From contig NZ_JACYFC010000001.1 of the NCBI RefSeq assembly GCF_014803385.1, positions 1,052,275-1,116,274 of the forward strand: a DNA stretch of 64,000 nt, in the 5' to 3' direction. Of this stretch, positions 1 through 9,822 are shown in pieces (the stretch's first letter is position 1; the number at the start of each line of letters is the position of its first letter). The DNA is from Marinomonas colpomeniae (GTDB taxonomy: Bacteria; Pseudomonadota; Gammaproteobacteria; Pseudomonadales; Marinomonadaceae). The notes below the pieces were generated by a model. That model was not told where the DNA came from and searched no databases. It saw only the letters and a list, made by a program, of their open reading frames with translations. Made by a program: the position numbers and the translations under genes.

Positions 1-122
1 CATAAAACTCGTAGCATAACGGTTTGTGCTGGCGTAATCAGCAAGGTAGACCACTTCATAAAAATAAAGTTCGAGCCCCAAATGACCCCTAAAGCGATAA
101 GAGCTAAATAGCTTCTTAGCAT
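1..122 (-). CDS. EamA/DMT-family transporter, N-terminal fragment cut by the window edge
   Basis: Reading leftward from the ATG at 122-120 gives about 40 codons before the window ends. The peptide begins MLRSYLALIALGVIWGSNF, a hydrophobic first helix with the A-x-xWGSNF pattern typical of drug/metabolite (EamA) transporters of the inner membrane. A purine-rich stretch (GAGGCAA in the gene's direction) lies just upstream and can serve as a ribosome-binding site. The substrate cannot be told, and most of the gene lies outside the window. Confidence 0.6.
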   Translation of the reverse strand, partial: MLRSYLALIALGVIWGSNFIFMKWSTLLITPAQTVMLRVL

Positions 123-366
123 ACGATTGCCTCTAAACAATAAAACACTATTAAATTAGAGTTTATTGTAGTGTTTAATTTGGTGAAAATCGCGCGATTT
201 AAAAGCACTTAGACTGTAGTTTTTCTATTGAGAGTTTAACGATGGATTTGATTGGGCTATACCGAGAATACGACTACTCTGCTATGTGTTTTTTTATTCA
301 GTTTGAAATATCTACCTGTGGAATTGCGAATATTTAACATGGAAGAGTTTGCTAAAAGCAAAAAAA

Positions 367-395
367 AGCCCTGATCAATGATCAGGGCTTTTTTA
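367..395 (-). terminator. Rho-independent terminator of tRNA-Leu
   Basis: A perfect 10-bp inverted repeat (AGCCCTGATC / GATCAGGGCT, 367-376 and 380-389) with a 3-nt loop has A residues on its left and T residues on its right, so it can end transcription in either direction. It lies just beyond the 3' end of the leftward tRNA-Leu gene and is most simply its terminator. Confidence 0.8.
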
Positions 396-399
396 ATGT

Positions 400-484
400 T
401 GGTACCAGTAGGCGGACTCGAACCGCCACGCCCGAAGGCAACGGATTTTGAATCCGTCGTGTCTACCAATTCCACCACACTGGC
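400..484 (-). tRNA. tRNA-Leu (anticodon CAA)
   Basis: In the gene's direction the sequence begins GCCAGTGTGGTGGAATTGG and ends GGTACCA, with encoded CCA. The acceptor stem pairs across its seven positions with two G-U pairs. The anticodon loop is TTCAAAA, giving anticodon CAA (reads UUG). A long variable arm (TGCCTTCGGGCG) marks it as a class II tRNA, as expected for leucine. The T-arm reads GGCGGTTCGAGTCCGCC. It is a single gene followed by its own terminator. Confidence 0.95.
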
Positions 485-641
485 CTTAAAAAGGTGAGCC
501 GTATTGTATTGGAATTTAGCGGAGTGTCAACGCATTAGGGATTTATTTTTTATCTTTTTAATTTGAAGACTCTGAAAAGTACCTTTTTATGCGGATTTTC
601 GCTAAGATACGGCGTCGATTTTTCTAGGTAGTTTTCTTTTC

Positions 642-1703
642 ATGCTCGTTTCCGATTATCACTTTGATTTGCCCGATTCTTTAATCGCAAATTATCCTAT
701 GCCCGATAGAACTTCTAGCCGCTTATTGCATCTTGATGGGCCAAGCGGTGATCTTGTTCACCGCCAATTTCCTGATGTCTTGGGTCTAGTGCAGCCGGGA
801 GACTTGATGGTATTCAACAACACTCGTGTTATTCCTGCGAGGGTTTTCGGTCAGAAAGAATCTGGTGGTAAAGTTGAGATATTAGTAGAGCGTGTCATTG
901 GTACGAATGAAGCTTTGGCTCATGTTCGTGCGAGTAAGTCTCCAAAGGAAAACAGTAAATTGTTTTTAGGCCAAGATAAAGGCGAGCAAATTGAGGCGAC
1001 GATGATTGGCCGCTCTGGTGCTTTGTTTCATCTTGTTTTTGAAGAACCTGTATTAGATGTTTTGTCTCGTGTTGGTCACATGCCTTTGCCGCCTTATATT
1101 GAACGCCCTGATGAAGAAAGTGATCAGGAACGTTACCAAACGGTTTATAACGAAAAGCCCGGTGCGGTTGCTGCTCCAACGGCAGGTTTGCATTTTGATG
1201 ATGCGTTGTTGGAGAAGCTAAAAGCAAAAGGCGTGGAAACGGCGTTTGTTACCTTGCATGTCGGTGCTGGAACGTTTCAGCCAATGAAAGTTGATAATGT
1301 GAAAGATCACATTATGCACGCTGAATATGTTGAGGTTGAACAAGACGTTGTTAATCAAGTGAAAGCAGCAAAAGCCCGTGGCGGTAGAGTGATTGCGGTT
1401 GGAACAACCAGTGTGCGTAGTCTTGAATCGGCAAGCCAAAGCGGTCAAATTGAACCGATGAAGGACGATACCAGTATTTTTATTTACCCTGGTTACGAAT
1501 TTAAAACAGTAGATGCCTTGATTACGAATTTCCATTTACCTGAATCAACATTAATTATGTTAATCAGTGCTTTTGCTGGTTATGACCATGTAATGTCAGC
1601 GTATAAAAAAGCTGTAGAAGAACAATACCGATTTTTTAGTTATGGCGATGCCATGTTTATTACACGTAATGCGCAGGCTACAGGCCCGCAGTCCGCAGAT
1701 TGA
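642..1703 (+). CDS. queA: S-adenosylmethionine:tRNA ribosyltransferase-isomerase QueA
   Basis: QueA transfers and isomerises the ribosyl group of S-adenosylmethionine onto preQ1 at tRNA position 34, making epoxyqueuosine in the cytoplasm. The 353-residue protein is close to the usual length (about 350) and carries family hallmarks: [10 protein letters not shown] at residues 58-67 and [12 protein letters not shown] at 174-185, the most conserved stretch of the family. The start ATG gives [11 protein letters not shown], matching known QueA N-termini. It is followed after 12 nt by tgt, the enzyme that inserts preQ1, so the two consecutive steps are co-transcribed. Confidence 0.96.
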   Translation: MLVSDYHFDLPDSLIANYPMPDRTSSRLLHLDGPSGDLVHRQFPDVLGLVQPGDLMVFNNTRVIPARVFGQKESGGKVEILVERVIGTNEALAHVRASKSPKENSKLFLGQDKGEQIEATMIGRSGALFHLVFEEPVLDVLSRVGHMPLPPYIERPDEESDQERYQTVYNEKPGAVAAPTAGLHFDDALLEKLKAKGVETAFVTLHVGAGTFQPMKVDNVKDHIMHAEYVEVEQDVVNQVKAAKARGGRVIAVGTTSVRSLESASQSGQIEPMKDDTSIFIYPGYEFKTVDALITNFHLPESTLIMLISAFAGYDHVMSAYKKAVEEQYRFFSYGDAMFITRNAQATGPQSAD

Positions 1704-2861
<1,158 letters not shown>

Positions 2862-2932
2862 TAAACAAAAATATGTGAATTTCCTTGTTGGAAGTGTCAC
2901 AACAGTTTCATAAACCATTGGAGAGTTACCCT

Positions 2933-3259
2933 ATGATCGCATTGATCTCACCAGCATACGCCGAAGGCGGCGCAGCAGCAGATGGCGGTATTTTTAATTT
3001 AGTATTGCTTGCTGGCTTCGTTGTTATTTTTTACTTCCTTATGTGGCGCCCACAAGCAAAACGTGCAAAAGAGCATAAAAACTTGGTTGCTTCTTTGGGT
3101 AAAGGTACTGAAGTCGTAACAGGCGGCGGTGTACTTGGTAAAGTATCTAAAGTAGATGATAACTATGTAGTACTTGAAGTTGCTGAAGGTGTTGAAATGA
3201 AATTTCAAAAGTCTTCTGTTGCTGCTGTATTGCCTAAAGGGACGTTGAAGTCAATTTAA
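2933..3259 (+). CDS. yajC: Preprotein translocase subunit YajC
   Basis: YajC is a small single-span inner-membrane protein that associates with SecDF and the SecYEG translocon. The 108-residue product has a short Ala/Gly-rich N-terminus, one membrane helix (about residues 20-38, ending FLMWRPQAKRAKEHK) and a C-terminal soluble part with GTEVVTGGGVLGKVSKVDD, all typical. An in-frame TTG at 2885 would extend it, but the ATG at 2933 has a GGAGAG site in front and matches the family start (MIALISPAYAEGG). A terminator hairpin lies between it and secD. Confidence 0.95.
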   Translation: MIALISPAYAEGGAAADGGIFNLVLLAGFVVIFYFLMWRPQAKRAKEHKNLVASLGKGTEVVTGGGVLGKVSKVDDNYVVLEVAEGVEMKFQKSSVAAVLPKGTLKSI

Positions 3260-3269
3260 CCTTCCTGAG

Positions 3270-3306
3270 AAGCGCCTCTAGATTTTATTTTCTAGGAGGC
3301 GCTTTT
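3270..3306 (+). terminator. Intrinsic terminator or attenuating hairpin between yajC and secD
   Basis: AAGCGCCTC-TAGA (3270-3282) pairs with TCTA-G-GAGGCGCTT (3291-3304) with one bulged G and a loop of about 8 nt, followed by TTCTTCTTTTTT. Its position inside the usually continuous yajC-secDF operon suggests partial termination or a separate secD promoter. Confidence 0.7.
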
Positions 3307-3352
3307 CTTCTTTTTTCGATCCATTTGATTTTTTAGGTTTAAAGGATTTTTC

Positions 3353-5206
3353 ATGCTTAACAAGTACCCCTTGTGGAAGTATTTGCTAATTCTTCTTGTT
3401 TTGGCTTTGGGGCTACTTTATGCCTTCCCAAATCTTTATCCAGATGATCCAGCTCTACAACTGTCAGCCCAAAAAACAACATCTGTTGTTGATCAGAGTA
3501 CGCTATTAAAAGCGACTGATGCGCTTAAGAAAGCGAATATAGAATTAAAAGAAGCAGAACTAACCTCTGCTGGCGGTACCTTGCGCTTTAACAGTGGTGA
3601 GGACCAACTTGCGGCTAAGCCTGTTGTGGCGGCCGTATTGGGTGACGACTTTGTAACGGCGCTTAACCTTGTGCCTACGACACCAGATTGGTTGTCTTCA
3701 TTGGGTGCTGGGCCAGCAAAACTAGGGCTTGATTTACGAGGCGGCGTACATTTCTTATTAGAAGTAGATACACCTGCAGCGGTTAAGCAGAGACTAGAAG
3801 TTAGCTCAAGTGAAATGAAAGCGGCATTACGTAAGGACAAAATCCGTTACCGTAGTGTGGCTGTAGCAGACAGCGTATTGTCAATTCGATTCTTAAAAGA
3901 AGCCGATTTAGATCTTGCTGAAAACTTATTAGGGGATGATTTCCCAGAGTACCGTTATGCAACACGTGAAAGTAACGATGAATTTTATTTAGATGTTAGC
4001 TTCACTGAAGCGGCGACAAGTGAAATTGAGTCTTATGCATTACAGCAAAACTTAACAACGTTGCGTAATCGTGTTAATGAGCTAGGTGTGGCTGAGCCTT
4101 TGGTACAACGCCAAGGGAGTAATCGTATTGTTGTTGAGTTGCCAGGAGTACAAGATACTGCTGCGGCAAAACGTATTATCGGTGCAACAGCTAATCTTGA
4201 ATTTCATTTAGAAGCAGGTCTAGAAGATAGTGGTTCTGATATTGAAACACTAACGTTCCGCGATGGCAGTGGCCGTACGGCGCGTTTAGAGCGTGACCTT
4301 ATTATTACAGGTGACAGTGTTTCCGACGCAAGTTCCTCTTTTGATGAAAATGGTCAGCCACAAGTAAACATCAGCTTGGATTCAAAAGGCGGCAAACAGA
4401 TGAGTAAAGTTACTCGTGCTGCTGTTGGGCGTAATATGGGCGTTGTGTTTATAGAGCACAAATCTCGCAGTCGCTTTGTTGAAAATGCCGAAGGCAAAAT
4501 GGAAGAGGTGCGTAGAAGCTACAGTGAGAAAGGTATTATCTCATTGGCGACTATCCAAACCACGTTGGGTAATTCATTTCGTATTACAGGGCTAGACAGT
4601 CCTCGTGAATCTTCAGAGCTTGCTTTGTTGCTTCGTGCTGGTGCATTAGCTGCGCCAATTTACTTTGTAGAAGAGCGTACCATCGGGCCGAGTTTAGGTG
4701 CTGAAAACATCAAACTGGGTGTGAGTTCTGCTCAAATTGGTCTGTTAGTTGTTATGTTGTTCATGCTGGTTTATTACAAGGTATTCGGTGTGTTTGCGAA
4801 TATTTCATTGGCTATAAATATTATATTGCTGATGGCTTGTATGTCTCTGCTTTCTGCTACGTTAACGTTACCGGGTATTGCTGGGATCGTATTAACTATG
4901 GGGATGGCGGTAGATGCTAATGTATTGATCTTCTCAAGAATAAAAGAAGAGCTAGCGGCTGGTGTTCCAAATCAGCAGGCAATACATTCGGGCTTTAATC
5001 GAGCTTTCACCACTATTTTCGATGCCAATATTACGACCCTACTTGTGGCTGTAATTTTGTTTGCGGTAGGTACAGGGCCTGTAAAAGGTTTCGCAGTTAC
5101 TTTGTCGCTTGGTATTCTTACTTCGATGTTTACGGCGATTGTATTGACTCGTGCACAAGTTAATCTTGTGTATGGTGGCCGTAAAAACAAGAAACTGTAT
5201 ATTTAG
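3353..5206 (+). CDS. secD: Protein translocase subunit SecD
   Basis: SecD with SecF uses the proton gradient to pull exported proteins through SecYEG from the periplasmic side. The 617-residue protein has an N-terminal membrane helix (about 8-26), a large periplasmic region with the family motif LGLDLRGGVHFLLEVD (about 124-139), and a C-terminal RND-like block of helices including GMAVDANVLIFSRIKEEL, the conserved SecD helix. Length fits the gammaproteobacterial form (about 615-620). secF follows after 9 nt. Confidence 0.97.
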   Translation: MLNKYPLWKYLLILLVLALGLLYAFPNLYPDDPALQLSAQKTTSVVDQSTLLKATDALKKANIELKEAELTSAGGTLRFNSGEDQLAAKPVVAAVLGDDFVTALNLVPTTPDWLSSLGAGPAKLGLDLRGGVHFLLEVDTPAAVKQRLEVSSSEMKAALRKDKIRYRSVAVADSVLSIRFLKEADLDLAENLLGDDFPEYRYATRESNDEFYLDVSFTEAATSEIESYALQQNLTTLRNRVNELGVAEPLVQRQGSNRIVVELPGVQDTAAAKRIIGATANLEFHLEAGLEDSGSDIETLTFRDGSGRTARLERDLIITGDSVSDASSSFDENGQPQVNISLDSKGGKQMSKVTRAAVGRNMGVVFIEHKSRSRFVENAEGKMEEVRRSYSEKGIISLATIQTTLGNSFRITGLDSPRESSELALLLRAGALAAPIYFVEERTIGPSLGAENIKLGVSSAQIGLLVVMLFMLVYYKVFGVFANISLAINIILLMACMSLLSATLTLPGIAGIVLTMGMAVDANVLIFSRIKEELAAGVPNQQAIHSGFNRAFTTIFDANITTLLVAVILFAVGTGPVKGFAVTLSLGILTSMFTAIVLTRAQVNLVYGGRKNKKLYI

Positions 5207-5215
5207 GAGAACGCC

Positions 5216-6130
5216 ATGAAAGTGACAAATATTCCATTTATGGCTATGCGTAAAATCGTCGCTGTTTTTTCTCTTGTGCTGATCCTAATTTCTATTGGTT
5301 CTTTAGCAACAAAAGGTCTGCAGTTCGGCTTAGATTTTACTGGCGGTACTTTGGTTGAGGTAGCTTATGAAAAAGCACCTGAGCTTGATGATATTAGAGC
5401 CTTGCTGAGCGAAAGTGGGTATGACGATATTGTTGTACAGAACTTTGGTTCGACGACCGATATTGTTGTGCGTATGGCAAACTCTTATACCGCGACCTTA
5501 GGAGATGAAGTTTTATTAACACTTCAAAACAATGGCGAGACGAATGTTTCTCTTCAGCGTTCTGAATTTGTTGGTGCGCAAGTGGGTGAGGAATTGCGTG
5601 AGCAAGGTGGCTTGGGTATGTTACTCGCGTTACTAATTGTAATGGTGTACGTTGCCGTTCGCTTCCAGTTCAAGTTTTCCATTGCGTCTGTAGTTGCATT
5701 GACCCATGACGTTATTATTACGTTGGGTTTTTTCTCCTTGTTCAATGTAGAGTTTGATTTGACGGTATTGGCGGCTTTGCTAGCCGTTGTTGGTTACTCG
5801 TTAAATGACACTATTGTTGTGTGTGACCGTATTCGTGAAAATTTCCGTATTATGCGTGAAACAACACCTTACGATTTAATAAATGAGTCAATTAACCAAA
5901 CTTTAGGCCGTACCTTGATTACATCATTAACCACTTTATTTGTGTTGGTTGTATTGTTTGTGGCGGGTGGGGAAGCGATACATAACTTCTCTATGGCTTT
6001 GTTGGTGGGTATTATTATCGGTACTTATTCTTCTATCTTTGTTGCGGCAAACTTATTGCTTGCGCTTGATATAAAACGAGAAGACTTAGTTCCTGCACCA
6101 AAAGAAGAGCTAGAAGACGAATTACCATAA
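5216..6130 (+). CDS. secF: Protein translocase subunit SecF
   Basis: Partner of SecD in the RND-like translocation motor of the inner membrane. The 304-residue protein shows the N-terminal helix, the GLDFTGGTLVEV motif in the first periplasmic domain, and the C-terminal six-helix core with VGYSLNDTIVVCDRIREN, the characteristic SecF signature containing the conserved Asp/Arg pairs. AGGAGA lies 5-6 nt before the ATG. The operon ends at a strong terminator just downstream. Confidence 0.97.
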   Translation: MKVTNIPFMAMRKIVAVFSLVLILISIGSLATKGLQFGLDFTGGTLVEVAYEKAPELDDIRALLSESGYDDIVVQNFGSTTDIVVRMANSYTATLGDEVLLTLQNNGETNVSLQRSEFVGAQVGEELREQGGLGMLLALLIVMVYVAVRFQFKFSIASVVALTHDVIITLGFFSLFNVEFDLTVLAALLAVVGYSLNDTIVVCDRIRENFRIMRETTPYDLINESINQTLGRTLITSLTTLFVLVVLFVAGGEAIHNFSMALLVGIIIGTYSSIFVAANLLLALDIKREDLVPAPKEELEDELP

Positions 6131-6158
6131 TGTAACTTGGTCGTTGTTTTAAATAAAA

Positions 6159-6185
6159 AAGCCTGCAAGAATGCAGGCTTTTTTA
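6159..6185 (+). terminator. Rho-independent terminator after secF
   Basis: AAGCCTGCA (6159-6167) and TGCAGGCTT (6172-6180) form a perfect 9-bp stem with a 4-nt loop followed by TTTTATTT. Its left arm region (6152-6166) is repeated exactly at 7292-7306, beyond the next gene. Confidence 0.85.
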
Positions 6186-6238
6186 TTTGAATTATTTCTT
6201 TAATGCTAGTATCTGAATTTAAGGGGAAATCGTTCGAT

Positions 6239-7228
6239 ATGCGTTTTTTAGTCTTTAGCTTGTTATATGCACTTTTTAGTACTCAGGTTAGTGCCTTAGA
6301 TTTCACGTCTATGGATAAAACCAGCCAAACCTTTCCTAATATTAAAACTGTACAGGTCGCCTATAAAGGAGAGATTGTTTGGTCGAAGGCCTACAACAAA
6401 GCAAACATCAACGCGGTCACCAATATTAAGTCGGCTTCAAAATCTGTGATGTCTGCAATGGTTGGTATGGCGATAGAGCGAGGACTTTTTGAAGGGGTAG
6501 ATCAAAAAATTGCTCCGTTATTTATTGATGAATTACCTAGTAATCCAGATGCTCGTTTAAATGATATTACAATTGGTCATTTGCTTTCTATGCAAGCAGG
6601 GTTAGAACGGGCATCTGGTCGTAACTATGGTCGTTGGGTAATAAGTGACAATTGGGTTAAGGCCGCACTTTCATGGCCTTTTGTTGAAGAGGTTGGCGGT
6701 GAGATGCAGTACTCAACAGGCAATACTCACTTACTATCTGCCATTATTATGAAGAAAAGTGGTGAGCATACTTATCGACTTGCTAATAAGTGGTTTCGAG
6801 GTTCTGGTGTTAAAATTCAAAGCTGGGAAACTGATCCTCAAGGTATCCCTATGGGTGGTAATCAAGTTGGTATGACGCCTGTTTCGCTATTGGCCTTTGG
6901 TGAGCTGTATCGTCGAGGAGGCGTGACAAAGACAGGTAAACGTTTGATCTCTGAGCAATGGATTAAAGAAAGCTGGACGCCAAGAACCCATTCTCGTTTC
7001 CATAATGGAAAATATGGCTATGGTTGGTTTATTCAATCTTTTGCTAATGTGCAGGGTTATTTTGGTTGGGGGTTTGGTGGGCAAATGATTTATGTATTAC
7101 CAGAACTAGATTTAACGGTAGCCATTACTTCTAAGGATAATTTACCTTCTGGACGAACGGGCTATCGAGATTTACTTCATAGTATGGTGAGTGACGATAT
7201 TGTTCCAGTAATCCAATCTATTCAATAG
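6239..7228 (+). CDS. Periplasmic serine hydrolase of the beta-lactamase (class C-like) superfamily
   Basis: A 329-residue protein with a likely signal peptide (MRFLVFSLLYALFSTQVSA, cleavage before LDFT). The serine-hydrolase tetrad SASK (residues 65-68, SxxK) is present. YSTGNTHLLSA stands in the YxN position and GWGFGGQMIYVLPE is the usual C-terminal Gly-rich motif, so the fold is that of CubicO/esterase-like enzymes. The substrate cannot be assigned; esterase, amidase or peptidase are all possible. An ATG 36 nt upstream is in frame, but AAGGGG at 6221-6226 supports the start used. It stands alone between secF and the convergent psd, flanked by related terminator sequences. Confidence 0.8.
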   Translation: MRFLVFSLLYALFSTQVSALDFTSMDKTSQTFPNIKTVQVAYKGEIVWSKAYNKANINAVTNIKSASKSVMSAMVGMAIERGLFEGVDQKIAPLFIDELPSNPDARLNDITIGHLLSMQAGLERASGRNYGRWVISDNWVKAALSWPFVEEVGGEMQYSTGNTHLLSAIIMKKSGEHTYRLANKWFRGSGVKIQSWETDPQGIPMGGNQVGMTPVSLLAFGELYRRGGVTKTGKRLISEQWIKESWTPRTHSRFHNGKYGYGWFIQSFANVQGYFGWGFGGQMIYVLPELDLTVAITSKDNLPSGRTGYRDLLHSMVSDDIVPVIQSIQ

Positions 7229-7296
7229 CTCTTACTTGTGTAATATATTAAATTTGAAATCGTTTTCGTATTTTATGATGAGAGAGAATCCAATAA

Positions 7297-7322
7297 AAAA
7301 GCCTGCGTAAAAACAGACCTTT
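7297..7322 (-). terminator. Terminator of the HDOD-psd operon
   Basis: Read leftward, AAAGGTCTG and CAGGCTTTT form a 9-bp stem with two G-U pairs and an 8-nt loop, followed by further T residues (TTATTGG). Read rightward, two mismatches weaken it, so it fits psd better than the preceding hydrolase. Confidence 0.6.
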
Positions 7323-7343
7323 TTATATTTTTAAGGATAGATA

Positions 7344-8201
7344 TTATTCAGTAATCTTACCGAAATGCATACCCATTTGGGTTGGTGTTTCGGCTGCTAA
7401 TGACTCTTCCCATTCAATGGCGCCTTTTCCGAACAAAACGATGGCAGTGGAGCCAAGTTTAAATCGTCCCATTTCTTCGCCTTTTTTAATTTCAACATTA
7501 TTCAATTCCTTGTAATCCCAAGTGACAACATTTTTATTGAATGGCGTCACTTGTCCTGCCCATGTAGTTTCTATGCTGGCAACTATCATGGCGCCAACAA
7601 GAATGACCGCCATTGGGCCTGCTTCTGTTTCAAATAAGCACACAGTGCGTTCGTTACGAGCAAAGACGTTTGGAATCTGTTCTGCAGTGACTTTGTTGAC
7701 GGAGAATAACTTACCTGGGACATGGATCATCTTCGTCAATTTACCCGTTAATGGCATATGAACACGATGGTAGTCTTTAGGTGATAAATAAACCGTTGCG
7801 AACGAGCCACCAAGAAACTGATCGGACAGTGATGCGTCGCCGCCTAATAGACTAGTAAGGCTATAGTGGTGGCCTTTGGCTTGAAGGAGAGTGCCATGCT
7901 CGATTTTACCCAGTTGACTTATTGCGCCATCGGCTGGGCAGGCAATGCTTTTTTCACCTTCACATATTGGGCGCAATTCAGGGCGGATGGCCCTAGTAAA
8001 AAAATCATTAAAATTACGATAGGACAAAGGATCGCTATTAATCGCTTGTGACATGTCAACTTGGTATTTTTTCACGAATTGATTAATAAAGGTGTTTTTA
8101 ACCCAATCGCTTTCGCATTCTGCTATTTTCCCAATAACGTGAGAGAGTGTTTTTTGTGGAGTTATATGTTGTACGAAAGCAAAAAGCTGATCTTTATTCA
8201 C
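7344..8201 (-). CDS. psd: Phosphatidylserine decarboxylase proenzyme
   Basis: Psd decarboxylates phosphatidylserine to phosphatidylethanolamine at the inner membrane. The 285-residue proenzyme cleaves itself at the LGST motif (FKLGSTAIVLFGKG near residue 250), turning the Ser into the pyruvoyl cofactor. FFTRAIRPELRP, ACPADGAISQLG and LSPKDYHRVHMPLTGKL (catalytic His) are all seen. Length agrees with bacterial Psd (about 285-320). It lies 20 nt after the HDOD gene and is probably co-transcribed with it. Confidence 0.96.
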   Translation of the reverse strand: MNKDQLFAFVQHITPQKTLSHVIGKIAECESDWVKNTFINQFVKKYQVDMSQAINSDPLSYRNFNDFFTRAIRPELRPICEGEKSIACPADGAISQLGKIEHGTLLQAKGHHYSLTSLLGGDASLSDQFLGGSFATVYLSPKDYHRVHMPLTGKLTKMIHVPGKLFSVNKVTAEQIPNVFARNERTVCLFETEAGPMAVILVGAMIVASIETTWAGQVTPFNKNVVTWDYKELNNVEIKKGEEMGRFKLGSTAIVLFGKGAIEWEESLAAETPTQMGMHFGKITE

Positions 8202-8221
8202 GTGATTGATCCTATTTTAAT

Positions 8222-9700
8222 TTAATTAGTGCTGTGGCTTATAAGAGACACAATCTGTTTGAGGTTTTTATAATCTTTATCATTGAATTCTGTGCGTGTT
8301 TCTAGCCAAAGAATGACTGTTTCATGTTCTGATGTAGTCGTTGAAGCAAGTATTAAATGACTATTACTATCTATTATTTGGTCTGAGGTGTGTGGGAAAT
8401 CCTTTAGTACACTATCAAGTTTTGTTCCGAATAAATGAGTCGCCGATTTTTTATTTGATAATTTTTTGAATATAGGAGATGGCGCATTCCATTGAATAGC
8501 TCTTATAACATCCAGATTATAACCAAATTGAAATAAGGGAGAGCATTTGTTGTTTGAGTGTTTGAATATAATACAATGCTGTGTATTAGGAATGGCTTGT
8601 TTAATAGCCTTTAAAGCAAGATTGGCTTTTTGTTTCGCCTCGTAATTTGTTTTTTTACTTAATGTATCTTTGAGTGCGGCTATTGGAGATAGTTTGGTCT
8701 TTTTTGATTGCGAAGACCGCTTGTCTGTATATAGTTCGGGGTCAAGTAGTTGTTTTGCGAGTGGGATTTTACCTTTAGTGTTATAAAGTCTGGCAGCTTC
8801 AGTGCTCGAGAAATGTGCTGTCTGGATTATTTCACCAATGTGGCGATGCATTACTGTGGCCACAACGCGATAGAAAAATGGTAGTTTTTTTGAATCCCAC
8901 CCCATTCTATTTGCTTCATGAACGACTTTGTTAGCGCAGTAAGTAAAAATAAGGGGGTTGTTTACTAAGATAGTAAGTCTTTTGTCTTCAGTAAAGCCTG
9001 GAAGTTCATCTGGATTGTGAGCTAGGTGGGCGAGTGTTTGCATTTCATTTTTGTTTGGGATGTGTTTGGTTAAAAATGAATCAATAATTTGGTTCGATGT
9101 ATTCCAATATGCGCAAAGGCGAATAGTTAATTCATCAATGCGACAACCTAATGTACTTAGTTCTGCTTGGCTGGACGTATCGCCTTGTTGAATTTTTTGA
9201 TTGATGGTAGTCATGACAGGGTAGGCATAAAACCATAAAAGCCATCTTGCAGAATCTCGAAAGAGTGTTACCCAAAAAATATCGTCTTCGTTACCCGATC
9301 TTTTTTCTATGGCCCAATGTCTTGCCATGGTTGCCGCTTCATAGCTTGTTTGTATTTCACTTAAAAATGCTGACAGGTTAGGCGTGGGCTTTTTTGTTAG
9401 ATCGTAAGATAAAAAACGAGGGAAAAGCCTAGCTATGCCATTCATTCCTACCATGGCGGCAGCGTGAAAAGGTGTTTTTATTTCACCATTTTTGTTTGGT
9501 ACGATTCTATTTGCTTCATTTAAAATAGCAAAAGAAAGTAGAGGGTCTGACGCTATGTTTTCTTGCATTGCATCAAGTGTGTCTTCTGTTCTTTTAATTT
9601 GGGTGTTAAGGCGCGCTAAATTAACCGCTTTGACAGGGAACTGTTTGTTTTTAAGAAAATGAAGCCATTCATTTAGGCTAGAAGGTGACTTGTCTTTCAT
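8222..9700 (-). CDS. HDOD-domain protein with a possible C-terminal GAF-like region
   Basis: The first half (about residues 15-230) looks like an HDOD domain: an N-terminal MQENIASDPLLSFAILNEANR segment, then a long helical region, without the HD metal-binding pair of true phosphohydrolases. HDOD proteins are usually signalling or scaffolding proteins. The last 130 residues (QHCIIFKHSNNKCSPLF onward, ending TEFNDKDYKNLKQIVSLIS) resemble a GAF sensor fold, but this is weak. The gene sits in the slot between motA and psd where Pseudomonas also carries an uncharacterised gene. Function unknown; envelope or surface signalling is a guess from position. Confidence 0.7.
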   Translation of the reverse strand: MKDKSPSSLNEWLHFLKNKQFPVKAVNLARLNTQIKRTEDTLDAMQENIASDPLLSFAILNEANRIVPNKNGEIKTPFHAAAMVGMNGIARLFPRFLSYDLTKKPTPNLSAFLSEIQTSYEAATMARHWAIEKRSGNEDDIFWVTLFRDSARWLLWFYAYPVMTTINQKIQQGDTSSQAELSTLGCRIDELTIRLCAYWNTSNQIIDSFLTKHIPNKNEMQTLAHLAHNPDELPGFTEDKRLTILVNNPLIFTYCANKVVHEANRMGWDSKKLPFFYRVVATVMHRHIGEIIQTAHFSSTEAARLYNTKGKIPLAKQLLDPELYTDKRSSQSKKTKLSPIAALKDTLSKKTNYEAKQKANLALKAIKQAIPNTQHCIIFKHSNNKCSPLFQFGYNLDVIRAIQWNAPSPIFKKLSNKKSATHLFGTKLDSVLKDFPHTSDQIIDSNSHLILASTTTSEHETVILWLETRTEFNDKDYKNLKQIVSLISHSTN

Positions 9701-9822
9701 AGCTGGTTACATTAGAGGCTCGGTTATTTACGTGTATTTAAAGCGCTTTTATATTTTTGATCTTATTTATCATACTGTATATTGAAGTAAGAGCATACTT
9801 TGTCATTATTAAGGAAGAAAAT

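Noticed and set aside
257..478. 73-codon frame on the minus strand
   Set aside because: It runs through tRNA-Leu(CAA) and its terminator; the apparent peptide is a translation of the tRNA.
400..484. tRNA-Leu as an integration (att) site
   Set aside because: No integrase gene and no duplicated tRNA 3' end is visible in the window.
895..1535. Two frames antisense to queA
   Set aside because: Composition is antisense-like, no start signals are visible, and queA is intact on the other strand.
9739..9763. Possible sigma-28 flagellar promoter before motA (TAAA-N15-TGATCT)
   Set aside because: The -10 part matches CGATAA poorly; a sigma-70 alternative is no better, so no promoter is called.
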